A stretch of 64,000 nucleotides of DNA from Chloroflexus aggregans DSM 9485 (GCF_000021945.1 NC_011831.1:2555353-2619352), one strand, 5' to 3'; shown: positions 45,033 through 54,259, counted from the stretch's first letter. Notes: generated by a model from the letters alone, not told the origin. Numbers and translations: made by a program.

Positions 45033-46997
45033 TTATGGTGACGTCTCGGCAAGTCGAATAATCCGCGGTGCAATGGTGAGGGTCAAGATATCGGTGATCG
45101 GCAGTTCTTGTCCCGTTGCATCGTAGATAGCTCGCGGTGGCGCCGGCAACACAAACGTTCGTTCTTTGCCATCGCTGCTCCACACCACGATCACATCACC
45201 GCTCGGCGTGCGAAAACGATAACCCTCCAAACCGGTATCATCCACTGCACGCACATACCGTGCCTCACCAAGTTGCTGACGCAAAAACCGGAAAGCCCGA
45301 AACGCCGGTTGCGGCTGCTGCCGATCATCGAGCAAGCCACCCTCTTGCCAGCCGGGCCCGTTGAGCGTATACCAATGCGACATCAGCAGATCGGCAGCCA
45401 ACGTGCGGGCATACAGCCGCGCTACTGCATCGGCCTTTGCCTCCTCGAAACCGTTGGGCCGGCAATTCGGCGAGCTACGGTAACAGAGCAACGCCCCTTC
45501 GTTCATGATCACCGGCTTAGCGTAGCCATAATGAGCAAGCACCGACCGCAGGTAAACAAGTTTACCCAGCGTTGCACCACCTCCATCAGCCCACGCCGGA
45601 TGCTCACGGTCAGGATCGCGATGAACGGCAAAGTACGCGTAAGCGTGATACGCCAGAATATCGAAGTAATCACCACCCCCGGCGCGCAGCACCCCTTCAA
45701 AGAAGCGTCCAGCATTACATGGTTCATTATTGCGAACGGCATGATCCGGTGAGCATGCGAGCAGTAAACCACCAAAAATCACCTGTGCCTGCGGATCGGC
45801 AGCTTTGATCGCCGGATAGGCCACTTTAAGCATTGCGGCGTAGGCAGCACCACCGTAATTATCGGGATCGCTTTCATCGCCCCAACAACCAAACGGCGCA
45901 TCACTACCAACAAGCTGAAACGGGGCATCAGGTTCATTGCCCAATTCCCAAAACTTGACATTGTACGGTGGCCGGCTGTAGCGTGTCACAAGTTCGGTAA
46001 GAAAAACGGCGAACTCAGGCAGCGCATCTGACCGGATCGAACCACATGCTGAACGAGACTGGGCCTGCGCCCACGTCGGTGTACCACGCACAATGACCAT
46101 CGGTACAGCACCGCTTGCGCTAATCAGGCGCAACTCGGTCTCAACCTCCTGCAACGCTGCCCAATTACGCACCCCACGGTTCGGCTCGACCTCATCCCAG
46201 CGAATGCCGTTGTAGCGCACCCAATCAGCTCCCAGTTCGGCCAACTGCGTGGCGGTAGCGGCGACCATACCGCGATTGATCTCGACGCCGAACACCGACC
46301 GCCCGGCCCGCAGATCGGGCAATGGCTGTGGTGAGGTATATAACTCACGCCCCAACAGCCCCAGTAACACCCGCGAATGAGCCGGATTTTGTGGATGCCA
46401 TTCGAAACGGGCCCGCTCGAACCACTGGGTCAACACCAGATCGCCATTTGCATTCCGTTCCATCTGCGGCGCGGTGAGGGGATAGCCAAACAACGCCAGT
46501 GATTGGGCATAACGGCTAAGACCGGGAATGCGCAGACCATTATTCTGCCAATAGGTGCGAAACCCATTGCCCGGCTCTTGATCACACACATTATGACCGG
46601 TCTCTGGAAACCACAAGCAACCGGGTTGCGGGCCGGGGTCGGGTGGGTCGGCAAACAGATCACGACCGGCCCGCGCCAACGCCTCGGCTCCCATGCGCCC
46701 GATCTGGATGCGATAGGCCGGCGGGTTGGCCGGATGCAATTCCAAGCGGTTTCGTTCTGTCCATTGGACGGTTAAGGTACGGCCTTCATCGCCAACAAAC
46801 TGTTCCAGCGGACTGATCGGGTAACCAAACACCGGCAAACCACCATTGTCACGCCAGTAGGTAGCGAACGATGGGTGCAGACAATTATCGATCAACGGCA
46901 CATCGGGAAAACAGATTGGCGTGGCTGATTGAGCAGTTACCGGTGATGCCCAAGCAAGCAGGGACATGATGACGCTCAACAAGATGATGAGTTGCAT
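45033..46997 (-). CDS. Secreted clan GH-A glycoside hydrolase (GH39-like) with N-terminal repeats
   Basis: This 654-residue protein has a signal peptide (about 1-23, hydrophobic core then PVTAQS). Residues 25-260 hold two copies of a repeat with the pattern C-F/W-P...F..YW..NGGL..FGYP(I/L)(S/T), common in exported proteins of this phylum. The (beta/alpha)8 domain follows from about 265 (RSVFGVEINRGMV), with the acid/base E355 in WELGNEPD and the nucleophile E500 in VIMNEGALL, as in GH39/GH5-like enzymes. A small C-terminal beta domain ends the protein. The start at 46997 is chosen over the ATG two codons upstream because of GGAA spacing. The substrate is unknown. It follows a GT-C-type membrane protein gene by 63 bases. 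Confidence 0.72.
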   Translation of the reverse strand: MQLIILLSVIMSLLAWASPVTAQSATPICFPDVPLIDNCLHPSFATYWRDNGGLPVFGYPISPLEQFVGDEGRTLTVQWTERNRLELHPANPPAYRIQIGRMGAEALARAGRDLFADPPDPGPQPGCLWFPETGHNVCDQEPGNGFRTYWQNNGLRIPGLSRYAQSLALFGYPLTAPQMERNANGDLVLTQWFERARFEWHPQNPAHSRVLLGLLGRELYTSPQPLPDLRAGRSVFGVEINRGMVAATATQLAELGADWVRYNGIRWDEVEPNRGVRNWAALQEVETELRLISASGAVPMVIVRGTPTWAQAQSRSACGSIRSDALPEFAVFLTELVTRYSRPPYNVKFWELGNEPDAPFQLVGSDAPFGCWGDESDPDNYGGAAYAAMLKVAYPAIKAADPQAQVIFGGLLLACSPDHAVRNNEPCNAGRFFEGVLRAGGGDYFDILAYHAYAYFAVHRDPDREHPAWADGGGATLGKLVYLRSVLAHYGYAKPVIMNEGALLCYRSSPNCRPNGFEEAKADAVARLYARTLAADLLMSHWYTLNGPGWQEGGLLDDRQQPQPAFRAFRFLRQQLGEARYVRAVDDTGLEGYRFRTPSGDVIVVWSSDGKERTFVLPAPPRAIYDATGQELPITDILTLTIAPRIIRLAETSP

Positions 46998-47060
46998 TGA
47001 CATTTCCGGTGCGATGTAAATACGCCAAAGTAGGGTACCAGGTATCGGCACAGGTTTATC

Positions 47061-48521
47061 TTACCAACGACATTGGTAGATCGTCAATGGTTGTGGATAG
47101 CGCGGATCGGGGATAGTGGCAACAACCGGACAACGTTCGACCAGATCGGGGCGATGGCTCAGTAACGGCAAAGCCTGTTCTTGCCATACCAGATAATCGG
47201 GATGATAGAACTCAAGTGCGTAAGAGGCCGCAGCGACAAAACCACCCGTTCCCAACTGAGCGGCTATATCTGGCTGTAACAAACCGGCAATATCGACCAT
47301 TGGGCGTTGCGCATAATAGCCGATGATCCCTATTTCAAGTGCTGCAACGCGCGCATCCGGTGGTGTATGCGCAGCTAACCATTCACCGGCAGCACGATAG
47401 ACTGTCAACCGCGGATCGATTTGTTGGCCAATTCGATAGACGGCACCGCTGAACCATGCGATAGTAACACCTACCAGAACAATTAATCCGATAGTTGCTA
47501 GTCTTTGACCGCCGAATCGCTGCAACCAATCGATCACCGTTTGCACACCCAAACCAAAAGCTGGCGCCAGACCGATTAAAAGCGGAGCAACGTACCAAAA
47601 GTAGCCGGCAACGTGCAAAACGGTGTACGCCAGCCCGTATAAAACCGCCCACCCAATCGGAAATAACCAATACGGCGTGCGAATCGTTGCGACGAGACCA
47701 AGACCGGCCAATCCGAAGACCGCCTGATACAACGGCTGGCGAAGATACTCCGACAACGTAACCCACAATCGATCACCAAAATCGTAAAAGCCGGGGATGA
47801 GTGCCTGTTGCTGTTTGGCATACAGCGTTACCGGAAGCGGTATACCGTAGACCATCCATGCCAAACCAAGACCAGCGGCAACAATAATGATCCAGAGCAG
47901 CGCCGCTTTCCACGGCCAACGCTGCCACTGACGCCAAGCACCACCGGATACGACCATCATGAGCAGTGCTACCGGCCCGGCCAGCACACCATCGGGCCGC
48001 AGCCATACCGAGACGCCTAAGAGAAAACCGGTCAACCACTGCCGGCCTTGCGCCGCACAGACAAAACTCCATAACGTCAATGCCATTGCCGGCATCGTTT
48101 CACTGCCCACAGTCGTTAACGGAAGGGGAAAGAACACGTAAAGCAGGGCAGCCATTATCCCGGCGAGTTGGTTACCCCACCGGTCACCGAGATACCACAA
48201 CGCCAACCCACCGGAGGCATGACTCAAACAACCCACGAGGTTAGCAACAAGGGGTACAGGCCAACCCCAGAACGCTACCGGTGCCAGGATTAGCCCAAAG
48301 AGTGGTGTCGTAGTACTTAGTGTTGCAGTACCGGGATTGTAGACAAAGCCATAACCGGCGGACAGATTGGCTGCGTAACGGTAGGTGATGTACGGATCAT
48401 CGTAGCCGCGTCGGAATAAGACCGCGAATAAGCCTAATCCGACGATCATTGCCGCTACCCAAGCCAAGTATGGCTCCCTCACCGTGCTACCTAGCCGGAT
48501 AATGGTTTGTTTGATTTTCAC
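47061..48521 (-). CDS. GT-C-type polytopic membrane protein (mannosyltransferase-like)
   Basis: This 486-residue protein has about ten membrane segments. The first loop contains RRGYDDPYITYRYAANLSAG, with the DD pair and Tyr-rich context found in GT-C glycosyltransferases related to ArnT and PMT; the loop GSETMPAMAL and the segment VWLRPDGVLAGP further in fit this family. The C-terminal soluble part (about 375-486) ends with YPQPLTIYQCRW. It probably transfers a sugar from a polyprenyl-phosphate donor on the outer face of the membrane; donor and acceptor are unknown. It is divergent from the first SulP gene and upstream of a secreted glycosidase. Confidence 0.7.
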   Translation of the reverse strand: MKIKQTIIRLGSTVREPYLAWVAAMIVGLGLFAVLFRRGYDDPYITYRYAANLSAGYGFVYNPGTATLSTTTPLFGLILAPVAFWGWPVPLVANLVGCLSHASGGLALWYLGDRWGNQLAGIMAALLYVFFPLPLTTVGSETMPAMALTLWSFVCAAQGRQWLTGFLLGVSVWLRPDGVLAGPVALLMMVVSGGAWRQWQRWPWKAALLWIIIVAAGLGLAWMVYGIPLPVTLYAKQQQALIPGFYDFGDRLWVTLSEYLRQPLYQAVFGLAGLGLVATIRTPYWLFPIGWAVLYGLAYTVLHVAGYFWYVAPLLIGLAPAFGLGVQTVIDWLQRFGGQRLATIGLIVLVGVTIAWFSGAVYRIGQQIDPRLTVYRAAGEWLAAHTPPDARVAALEIGIIGYYAQRPMVDIAGLLQPDIAAQLGTGGFVAAASYALEFYHPDYLVWQEQALPLLSHRPDLVERCPVVATIPDPRYPQPLTIYQCRW

Positions 48522-48551
48522 AGTTTACCAACCTATACGTGTGCAATCCCT

Positions 48552-48580
48552 GCGACAAACACGAAAAATAGCGTTATGAT
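48552..48580 (+). promoter_or_regulatory. Candidate promoter of the first SulP gene
   Basis: GCGACA (48552-48557), 17 bases, TATGAT (48575-48580). The -10 overlaps an inverted repeat at 48568-48588. A second possible -10 (CATAAT, 48589-48594) lies just downstream. Confidence 0.45.
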
Positions 48581-48588
48581 AAGGCTAG
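48568..48588. promoter_or_regulatory. Inverted repeat (operator candidate) upstream of the first SulP gene
   Basis: ATAGCGTTA-TGA-TAAGGCTAG is a 9-3-9 inverted repeat with 7 of 9 positions paired. It matches the perfect repeat in front of the second SulP gene (50970-50990) and lies over the -10 region. Confidence 0.55.
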
Positions 48589-48669
48589 CATAATTTTGGT
48601 AGACACCGCTCAGCATTGACGAGCACGACGTGCGTGCCACATTGCTAACAAAGCAAGACACTGATAACC

Positions 48670-50781
48670 ATGCTTTCCTTTGGACACTCGGTCGCTCAGC
48701 TCTTCACCCGACCGGTCAGACTGGTTCGCAGCTTCACCCCCGAAACCCTGCGTGCCGACTTTCTTGCCGGATTGACCGTCGGATTGGTCCTGTTACCGCA
48801 ATCGCTTGCCTTCGCGCTATTAGGTGGTTTACCACCCATTACCGGCTTGTATACTGCATTGACCGCTACTATTGTCGGTGCATTGTGGGGGTCGTCAAGT
48901 CATCTCAATAGTGGACCAACAAACACAGCGGCCATTATCACTTTATCGGTTCTAGCTCCGGTTGTCCGCATCGACAGCCCGGAGTTTGTCACGGCAGCGA
49001 GTTTGGTTGCGGTAATGGCCGGTATTATCCGGGTTATCATGGGTATTGCTCGCCTTGGCATCTTGGTCAATTTTGTCTCTGATGCGGTATCGGTGGGATT
49101 TACCGCCGGCGCTGGTATTTTGATACTTTCAAATCAAATCGGCCCATTGTTACGCATCGATCTCCCACCCGGTGCCGATCCCATTACGACGGTTACCGAA
49201 ACAGCTCGTCACCTTGATGCCATTCACTGGCCTTCGTTAGCGGTAGGAGTGGCTACGATTGGCATCATTTTGTTTTCACCACGCATCACCCGCAAAATAC
49301 CGTCCGTCTTGATTAGTATCGTGATCGTTTCACCGATCGTCTGGTTCCTCAATCTCAAAGCGCAGGGTGTGCGAGTAATGGGACCGGTACCACCGGGTTT
49401 TCCACCGCTGGCCCAGTTACCGATCTTCGATCTAGATCTGATCAGCCATCTGTTGAATGGCGCGTTGGCACTAGCTATTATCGGCTCGGTAGAGGCAGTT
49501 GCAATTGCACGAGCAATTGCCGGCTATACCGGTGAGCGTATTGACAGCAACCAAGAGTTTGTCGGACAGGGGTTGGCCAACATCGCCTCTGGCATCTTTT
49601 CAGGAATGCCATGCTCAAGTTCGTTCAATCGCTCGGCATTGGCCTATCAGTCGGGAGGCCAAACGGCTCTTACCGGGGTTGTATCCGGGATAACAGTTTT
49701 TCTGGCAACCACCGTCCTCGGTCCGTTACTGGCCGAAGTCCCGCGGGCGGCATTGGCCGGCGCATTGGCGGTGACCGCTTGGAGTATGGTTGACCGCCGG
49801 AATATGGCGCGGATTTGGCGCGGGTCACGCAGTGAGGCAGCTATTATGATCATCACGCTCGTCCTCACCCTGACCCTCCCCCTCCAATTCGCCATCCTCA
49901 CCGGTGTGCTGATGTCGCTCGGCTATTACCTCCTCCGTACCGCTACCCCGCGCATTGAAGCCGTCGTCCCCGACACAGCGTTCCGCCATTGGGACCCCGC
50001 CCACGGCCGTCCCACCTGCCCTCAGCTCCTCGTCGTCGACCTCCAAGGCGACCTCTACTTCGGCGCCGCCAGCCACGTCGAAGAAGCCTTGCTCCGCCTC
50101 CTCGACCAGCACCGCACTGTCCGCTACCTGCTCCTCCGAATGCACAGCGTCAATCACTGCGATGTCAGCGGCATTCGTGCCCTCGAAACCATCCGCCGCA
50201 CCCTCCGCGTCCGCGGTGGCGACCTCTACTTCGTCCGTGTGCGTGCCGGCGTGATGTATCGGATGCAGATCAGCGGCTTTTATGAGCAACTCGGCCCCGA
50301 ACGCTTCCTCGATGAAGATACCGCCATCGAGTTCCTCTTCCACCGCGTCCTCGACCCCGCCGTCTGCATCTACGAATGCGACCGCCGCGTCTTCCGCGAA
50401 TGCCAAGCATTGCCCAAACAGACGCTGCCCGGCCACTTGACCATCCCGCTGCTCGACGGCAAGCTGCCGGCCCAGATCAATGCCCGCGCCTTGTGGGAAG
50501 CATTGCATAGCCCGCAACCGCCGGCGGTCATCGACGTGCGTGAACCGCGCGAGTTTCAGCGCGGCCATATTCCCGGTGCGCGCAACATCCCGCTCTCGCG
50601 GCTGCTCAGCGAGCGTGATACCGTGCCGGCGGGGCCGGTCGTGCTGGTCTGTCGTAGCGGAAGGCGCAGCTTACGGGCAGCAGCGTTGCTGGTTGAACGC
50701 ACCCCCCCGCCGCAGGTGCTGGAGGGCGGGATGCTCGCGTGGGAAGCCGCCAACCTGCTCGAAGCCGTTGAGCAGGCGTGA
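48670..50781 (+). CDS. SulP-family anion transporter with STAS and rhodanese domains (copy 1)
   Basis: This 703-residue inner-membrane protein has three parts. A SulP transporter domain (about 25-430) opens with DFLAGLTVGLVLLPQSLAFA and has GGLPPITGLYTA and the FSGMPCSSSFNRSAL loop. A STAS domain (about 455-560) includes LQGDLYFGAASHVEEALL and NHCDVSGIRALE. A C-terminal rhodanese domain (about 600-700) has VIDVREPREFQRGHIPGARN and the active-site C661 in VCRSGRRS. It likely carries sulfate or another oxyanion; a rhodanese tail suggests a link to sulfur chemistry. A second copy follows 241 bases downstream. From 49834 to beyond the stop it is almost identical to that copy, while the first 390 codons have diverged. 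No ribosome site is obvious. Confidence 0.88.
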   Translation: MLSFGHSVAQLFTRPVRLVRSFTPETLRADFLAGLTVGLVLLPQSLAFALLGGLPPITGLYTALTATIVGALWGSSSHLNSGPTNTAAIITLSVLAPVVRIDSPEFVTAASLVAVMAGIIRVIMGIARLGILVNFVSDAVSVGFTAGAGILILSNQIGPLLRIDLPPGADPITTVTETARHLDAIHWPSLAVGVATIGIILFSPRITRKIPSVLISIVIVSPIVWFLNLKAQGVRVMGPVPPGFPPLAQLPIFDLDLISHLLNGALALAIIGSVEAVAIARAIAGYTGERIDSNQEFVGQGLANIASGIFSGMPCSSSFNRSALAYQSGGQTALTGVVSGITVFLATTVLGPLLAEVPRAALAGALAVTAWSMVDRRNMARIWRGSRSEAAIMIITLVLTLTLPLQFAILTGVLMSLGYYLLRTATPRIEAVVPDTAFRHWDPAHGRPTCPQLLVVDLQGDLYFGAASHVEEALLRLLDQHRTVRYLLLRMHSVNHCDVSGIRALETIRRTLRVRGGDLYFVRVRAGVMYRMQISGFYEQLGPERFLDEDTAIEFLFHRVLDPAVCIYECDRRVFRECQALPKQTLPGHLTIPLLDGKLPAQINARALWEALHSPQPPAVIDVREPREFQRGHIPGARNIPLSRLLSERDTVPAGPVVLVCRSGRRSLRAAALLVERTPPPQVLEGGMLAWEAANLLEAVEQA

Positions 50782-50785
50782 AACG
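49834..50785 (+). repeat. Direct repeat, copy A (3' part of first SulP gene)
   Basis: About 952 bases that match 52187-53138 at a constant offset of 2,353. By eye I found one difference, A at 50502 against G at 52855. The match begins inside the codons for EAAIM and ends 4 bases after the stop codon. The segment is richer in C-ending codons than the rest of the gene. Confidence 0.9.
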
Positions 50786-50963
50786 GAAGCTCACCTTACA
50801 CATTTTGTCAAGTGGGAGAATGGGCTTACGAAACGACCCTTACGGAAGAAGAGAAGCGTCGATGGATTCAGCGATAGCCTACTTTTTCAGTACTATAGAT
50901 CGATATTCGATAACAAGAATCGATAAAATACATAACCGAAACCCTCTTCTTTTGCAGCAACAT

Positions 50964-50993
50964 TCGACAATAGCGTTACAATAACGCTATGAT
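50964..50993 (+). promoter_or_regulatory. Candidate promoter of the second SulP gene
   Basis: TCGACA (50964-50969), 18 bases, TATGAT (50988-50993). The whole spacer is filled by the inverted repeat at 50970-50990. Confidence 0.5.
50970..50990. promoter_or_regulatory. Perfect inverted repeat (operator candidate) upstream of the second SulP gene
   Basis: ATAGCGTTA-CAA-TAACGCTAT is a perfect 9-3-9 inverted repeat between the -35 and -10 elements. The same half-site occurs upstream of copy 1, so a shared regulator is likely. I do not know which family binds this sequence. Confidence 0.65.
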
Positions 50994-51022
50994 CCTAGAA
51001 TTCATGGAAGTTCTGACAAGGT

Positions 51023-53134
51023 ATGAGTGATTACCTGCGTTCAGTCATAACTCTCTTTGCCCAACCGATCCGGCTTATCCGCACGTACCCTATTGATGCG
51101 TTGCGCGCTGACTTCTTTGCCGGACTCACAGTTGGTCTCGTCTTGTTGCCACAATCGCTTGCCTTTGCAATTTTGGGTGGGTTACCGCCAATTGTTGGGC
51201 TGTACAGCGCCATGACGGCAACCATCATCGGTGCATTGTGGGGTTCATCAAGTCACGTGAACGGTGGTCCAAGCACGACCAGCGCGATCTTGACCCTCTC
51301 TGTGCTCCTCCCGATTGCACCGATTGGTAGCGCCGAGTTTGTCACCGCAGCCAGTATGATCGCGGTGATAGCCGGGATCATTCGCTTAATCATGGGAATA
51401 GCGCGCCTTGGCATGCTGGTAACCTTTATTTCGGATGCCGTAGCTGTGGGATTTACTGCCGGCTCGGGTCTGTTGATTCTGTTCAACCAATTTGGCCCAA
51501 TCACCAAACTCTCTATCTCACCTGGCGCCAGCATTCCAACGATCGTCCAAGAAACGGTCACCCAACTAACGGAAATCCATTGGCCCTCACTCATTATCGG
51601 TGCCTCTACGATTGCTCTTATCTATCTCCTCCCCTATATCACACGCGCTGTGCCGGCAGCCCTGCTCAGTATGATAATTGTCACAATCGTGACTACATTC
51701 CTCAACATCGAACAATACGGAGTGCGCTTAATCGGTGATATCCCACCAGGTTTTCCACCACTGGCCCAATTGCCCTGGTTTGATATTGGTTTGATCGGCC
51801 AGTTGTTAAACGGCGCGCTTGCTTTGGCAATCATTGGTTTAGTAGAGGCAGTCGCGATTGCACGGGCTATTGCCAGTTACACCGGCCAGCGGATTGATAG
51901 CAACCAAGAGTTTGTTGGGCAGGGATTGGCCAACATCGTTTCTGGCCTCTTCTCAGGGATGCCGTGTTCTGGTTCGTTCAACCGTTCAGCACTGGCTTAT
52001 CAAGCCGGTGGTAAAACTGCACTCACCGCCGTAATTTCTGGCCTTACTGCACTGGCAGGAACGGCGATCTTGAGTCAAGTATTAGCGATTATTCCCCGAC
52101 CGGCTATTGCCGGAACACTGATGGTCGCAGCACTTGGTATGGTCGACCGGCGTGGTATGGCGCGGGTTTGGCGCGGGTCACGGGGCGAGGCAGCTATTAT
52201 GATCATCACGCTCGTCCTCACCCTGACCCTCCCCCTCCAATTCGCCATCCTCACCGGTGTGCTGATGTCGCTCGGCTATTACCTCCTCCGTACCGCTACC
52301 CCGCGCATTGAAGCCGTCGTCCCCGACACAGCGTTCCGCCATTGGGACCCCGCCCACGGCCGTCCCACCTGCCCTCAGCTCCTCGTCGTCGACCTCCAAG
52401 GCGACCTCTACTTCGGCGCCGCCAGCCACGTCGAAGAAGCCTTGCTCCGCCTCCTCGACCAGCACCGCACTGTCCGCTACCTGCTCCTCCGAATGCACAG
52501 CGTCAATCACTGCGATGTCAGCGGCATTCGTGCCCTCGAAACCATCCGCCGCACCCTCCGCGTCCGCGGTGGCGACCTCTACTTCGTCCGTGTGCGTGCC
52601 GGCGTGATGTATCGGATGCAGATCAGCGGCTTTTATGAGCAACTCGGCCCCGAACGCTTCCTCGATGAAGATACCGCCATCGAGTTCCTCTTCCACCGCG
52701 TCCTCGACCCCGCCGTCTGCATCTACGAATGCGACCGCCGCGTCTTCCGCGAATGCCAAGCATTGCCCAAACAGACGCTGCCCGGCCACTTGACCATCCC
52801 GCTGCTCGACGGCAAGCTGCCGGCCCAGATCAATGCCCGCGCCTTGTGGGAAGCGTTGCATAGCCCGCAACCGCCGGCGGTCATCGACGTGCGTGAACCG
52901 CGCGAGTTTCAGCGCGGCCATATTCCCGGTGCGCGCAACATCCCGCTCTCGCGGCTGCTCAGCGAGCGTGATACCGTGCCGGCGGGGCCGGTCGTGCTGG
53001 TCTGTCGTAGCGGAAGGCGCAGCTTACGGGCAGCAGCGTTGCTGGTTGAACGCACCCCCCCGCCGCAGGTGCTGGAGGGCGGGATGCTCGCGTGGGAAGC
53101 CGCCAACCTGCTCGAAGCCGTTGAGCAGGCGTGA
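51023..53134 (+). CDS. SulP-family anion transporter with STAS and rhodanese domains (copy 2)
   Basis: This second 703-residue transporter has the same three parts as its upstream neighbour: SulP membrane domain (DFFAGLTVGLVLLPQSLAFA, GGLPPIVGLYSA, FSGMPCSGSFNRSAL), STAS, and rhodanese with C661. The first 390 residues are clearly related to copy 1 but differ at many positions; the last 310 or so residues are identical. The two membrane domains may therefore have different substrates or affinities with the same regulatory and sulfur-transferase tail. A short AAGG lies immediately before the ATG. It has its own promoter-like sequence with a perfect inverted repeat, so it need not depend on copy 1. 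Confidence 0.88.
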   Translation: MSDYLRSVITLFAQPIRLIRTYPIDALRADFFAGLTVGLVLLPQSLAFAILGGLPPIVGLYSAMTATIIGALWGSSSHVNGGPSTTSAILTLSVLLPIAPIGSAEFVTAASMIAVIAGIIRLIMGIARLGMLVTFISDAVAVGFTAGSGLLILFNQFGPITKLSISPGASIPTIVQETVTQLTEIHWPSLIIGASTIALIYLLPYITRAVPAALLSMIIVTIVTTFLNIEQYGVRLIGDIPPGFPPLAQLPWFDIGLIGQLLNGALALAIIGLVEAVAIARAIASYTGQRIDSNQEFVGQGLANIVSGLFSGMPCSGSFNRSALAYQAGGKTALTAVISGLTALAGTAILSQVLAIIPRPAIAGTLMVAALGMVDRRGMARVWRGSRGEAAIMIITLVLTLTLPLQFAILTGVLMSLGYYLLRTATPRIEAVVPDTAFRHWDPAHGRPTCPQLLVVDLQGDLYFGAASHVEEALLRLLDQHRTVRYLLLRMHSVNHCDVSGIRALETIRRTLRVRGGDLYFVRVRAGVMYRMQISGFYEQLGPERFLDEDTAIEFLFHRVLDPAVCIYECDRRVFRECQALPKQTLPGHLTIPLLDGKLPAQINARALWEALHSPQPPAVIDVREPREFQRGHIPGARNIPLSRLLSERDTVPAGPVVLVCRSGRRSLRAAALLVERTPPPQVLEGGMLAWEAANLLEAVEQA

Positions 53135-53138
53135 AACG
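52187..53138 (+). repeat. Direct repeat, copy B (3' part of second SulP gene)
   Basis: Partner of 49834-50785. The sharp left edge inside the coding region and the right edge just after the stop codon are what a recent gene-conversion tract would leave. Confidence 0.9.
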
Positions 53139-53235
53139 TAAAACTTGCATAGATCGTCAATCTTGCTGATCGCGTATATCATTGCAACAAAGGCACATAC
53201 CTGTAACGTGATTGAAACGCTTCGAGAGTGCAACT

Positions 53236-54216
53236 ATGGATATTCCCCAACCACAACGACTTGGGCCAAACACCGGTCTCGATCTCGTGCGCGCGACCGA
53301 GGCAGCAGCCATTGCAGCAGCCCGCTTGATGGGGCGAGGTGAAATTGAAGAGGCCGACCGGGCTGCAGCCACAGCGATGGCCGCAGCACTGGCCAACCTC
53401 GATCTCGACGGACGACTCGCGATGGGTGAAGAAGTGCGAGAAACAGTGAGTACGCCACTCCCTGCAGGAGCGCGAGTTGGTAACGGGAATGGCCCACCGG
53501 CCGACCTAATCGTCGATCCAGTTGATGGACGTCGCCAGTTAGCTCAGGGACGGGCAGGGGCAGTTTCGTTTGCTGCGGTTACCAATCGAGGGGCGCTCTG
53601 GGCACCACATCCGGCGGCATACATGGACAAAATTGTGGTAGGGCCGGAAGTTGCTCCCTACATGGTGCCGGAATGCCTCGACGCACCGGCCGGATGGACG
53701 TTAGCGCTCGTCGCTCGCGCTACCCGGCGCACCGTGCGCGATCTGGTCGTCTTTGTCCTTGATCGTCCACGACACACTCACCTCATCGCAGAAATCCGAG
53801 CCGCCGGCGCACGGGTAATGTTGGCCGATGATGGCGATATTTATGGAGCTTTACTCGCGGCTATGCCGGGCACCAATGTTGATATTCTGATGGGCATTGG
53901 TGGCGCGCCAGAGGGTGTGTTAGCGGCCTGCGCGATCAAGTCATTGGGCGGCGCAATGCTCGCACGACTTGCCCCGCAGAGTGAAGCCGAGCGCGAGGCA
54001 ATCACACGTGCCGGCCTTGACACGAAGCGTATCTTGACCTGTGACGATATTGTGAGCAGTAACCAGATCTTCTTCGTGGCCACCGGAATTACCGATAGCA
54101 TCCTGTTGCGCGGCGTGCGACTAGCCGGTGATCGGGCCGAAACGAATTCACTGATTTTGCGGAGTGAAACGCGCACCCGCCGTCTGATCTTCGCCGAGCA
54201 TTTGTTGTCCCCCTAA
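53236..54216 (+). CDS. glpX: Class II fructose-1,6-bisphosphatase
   Basis: This 326-residue GlpX-type enzyme removes the 1-phosphate of fructose-1,6-bisphosphate in gluconeogenesis. The protein opens with GLDLVRATEAAAIAAARLMGRG and has the metal-site motif IVDPVDGRRQLAQGR, GIGGAPEGVLAACAIKSLGG and a final FFVATGITDSILLRGVR. The usual second metal motif (GEGEIDEAP) appears changed to MGEEVRETV, so the subgroup differs from E. coli GlpX. The ATG at 53236 gives the family N-terminus; the frame is open from 53212. It starts 101 bases after the second SulP gene, with no shared function apparent, and ends before a stem-loop at 54260-54282. Confidence 0.88.
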   Translation: MDIPQPQRLGPNTGLDLVRATEAAAIAAARLMGRGEIEEADRAAATAMAAALANLDLDGRLAMGEEVRETVSTPLPAGARVGNGNGPPADLIVDPVDGRRQLAQGRAGAVSFAAVTNRGALWAPHPAAYMDKIVVGPEVAPYMVPECLDAPAGWTLALVARATRRTVRDLVVFVLDRPRHTHLIAEIRAAGARVMLADDGDIYGALLAAMPGTNVDILMGIGGAPEGVLAACAIKSLGGAMLARLAPQSEAEREAITRAGLDTKRILTCDDIVSSNQIFFVATGITDSILLRGVRLAGDRAETNSLILRSETRTRRLIFAEHLLSP

Positions 54217-54259
54217 ACAAACCCTGGCATCGCCCGACGTGGTATCGCGAACAACACCG

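Noticed and set aside
49825-50568. A 247-codon - strand frame opposite the first SulP STAS/rhodanese region, repeated at 52178-52921
   Set aside because: It is the antisense of a well-supported gene in GC-rich sequence with C-ending codons, which keeps this antisense frame open. Its being in both copies follows from the near-identical DNA.
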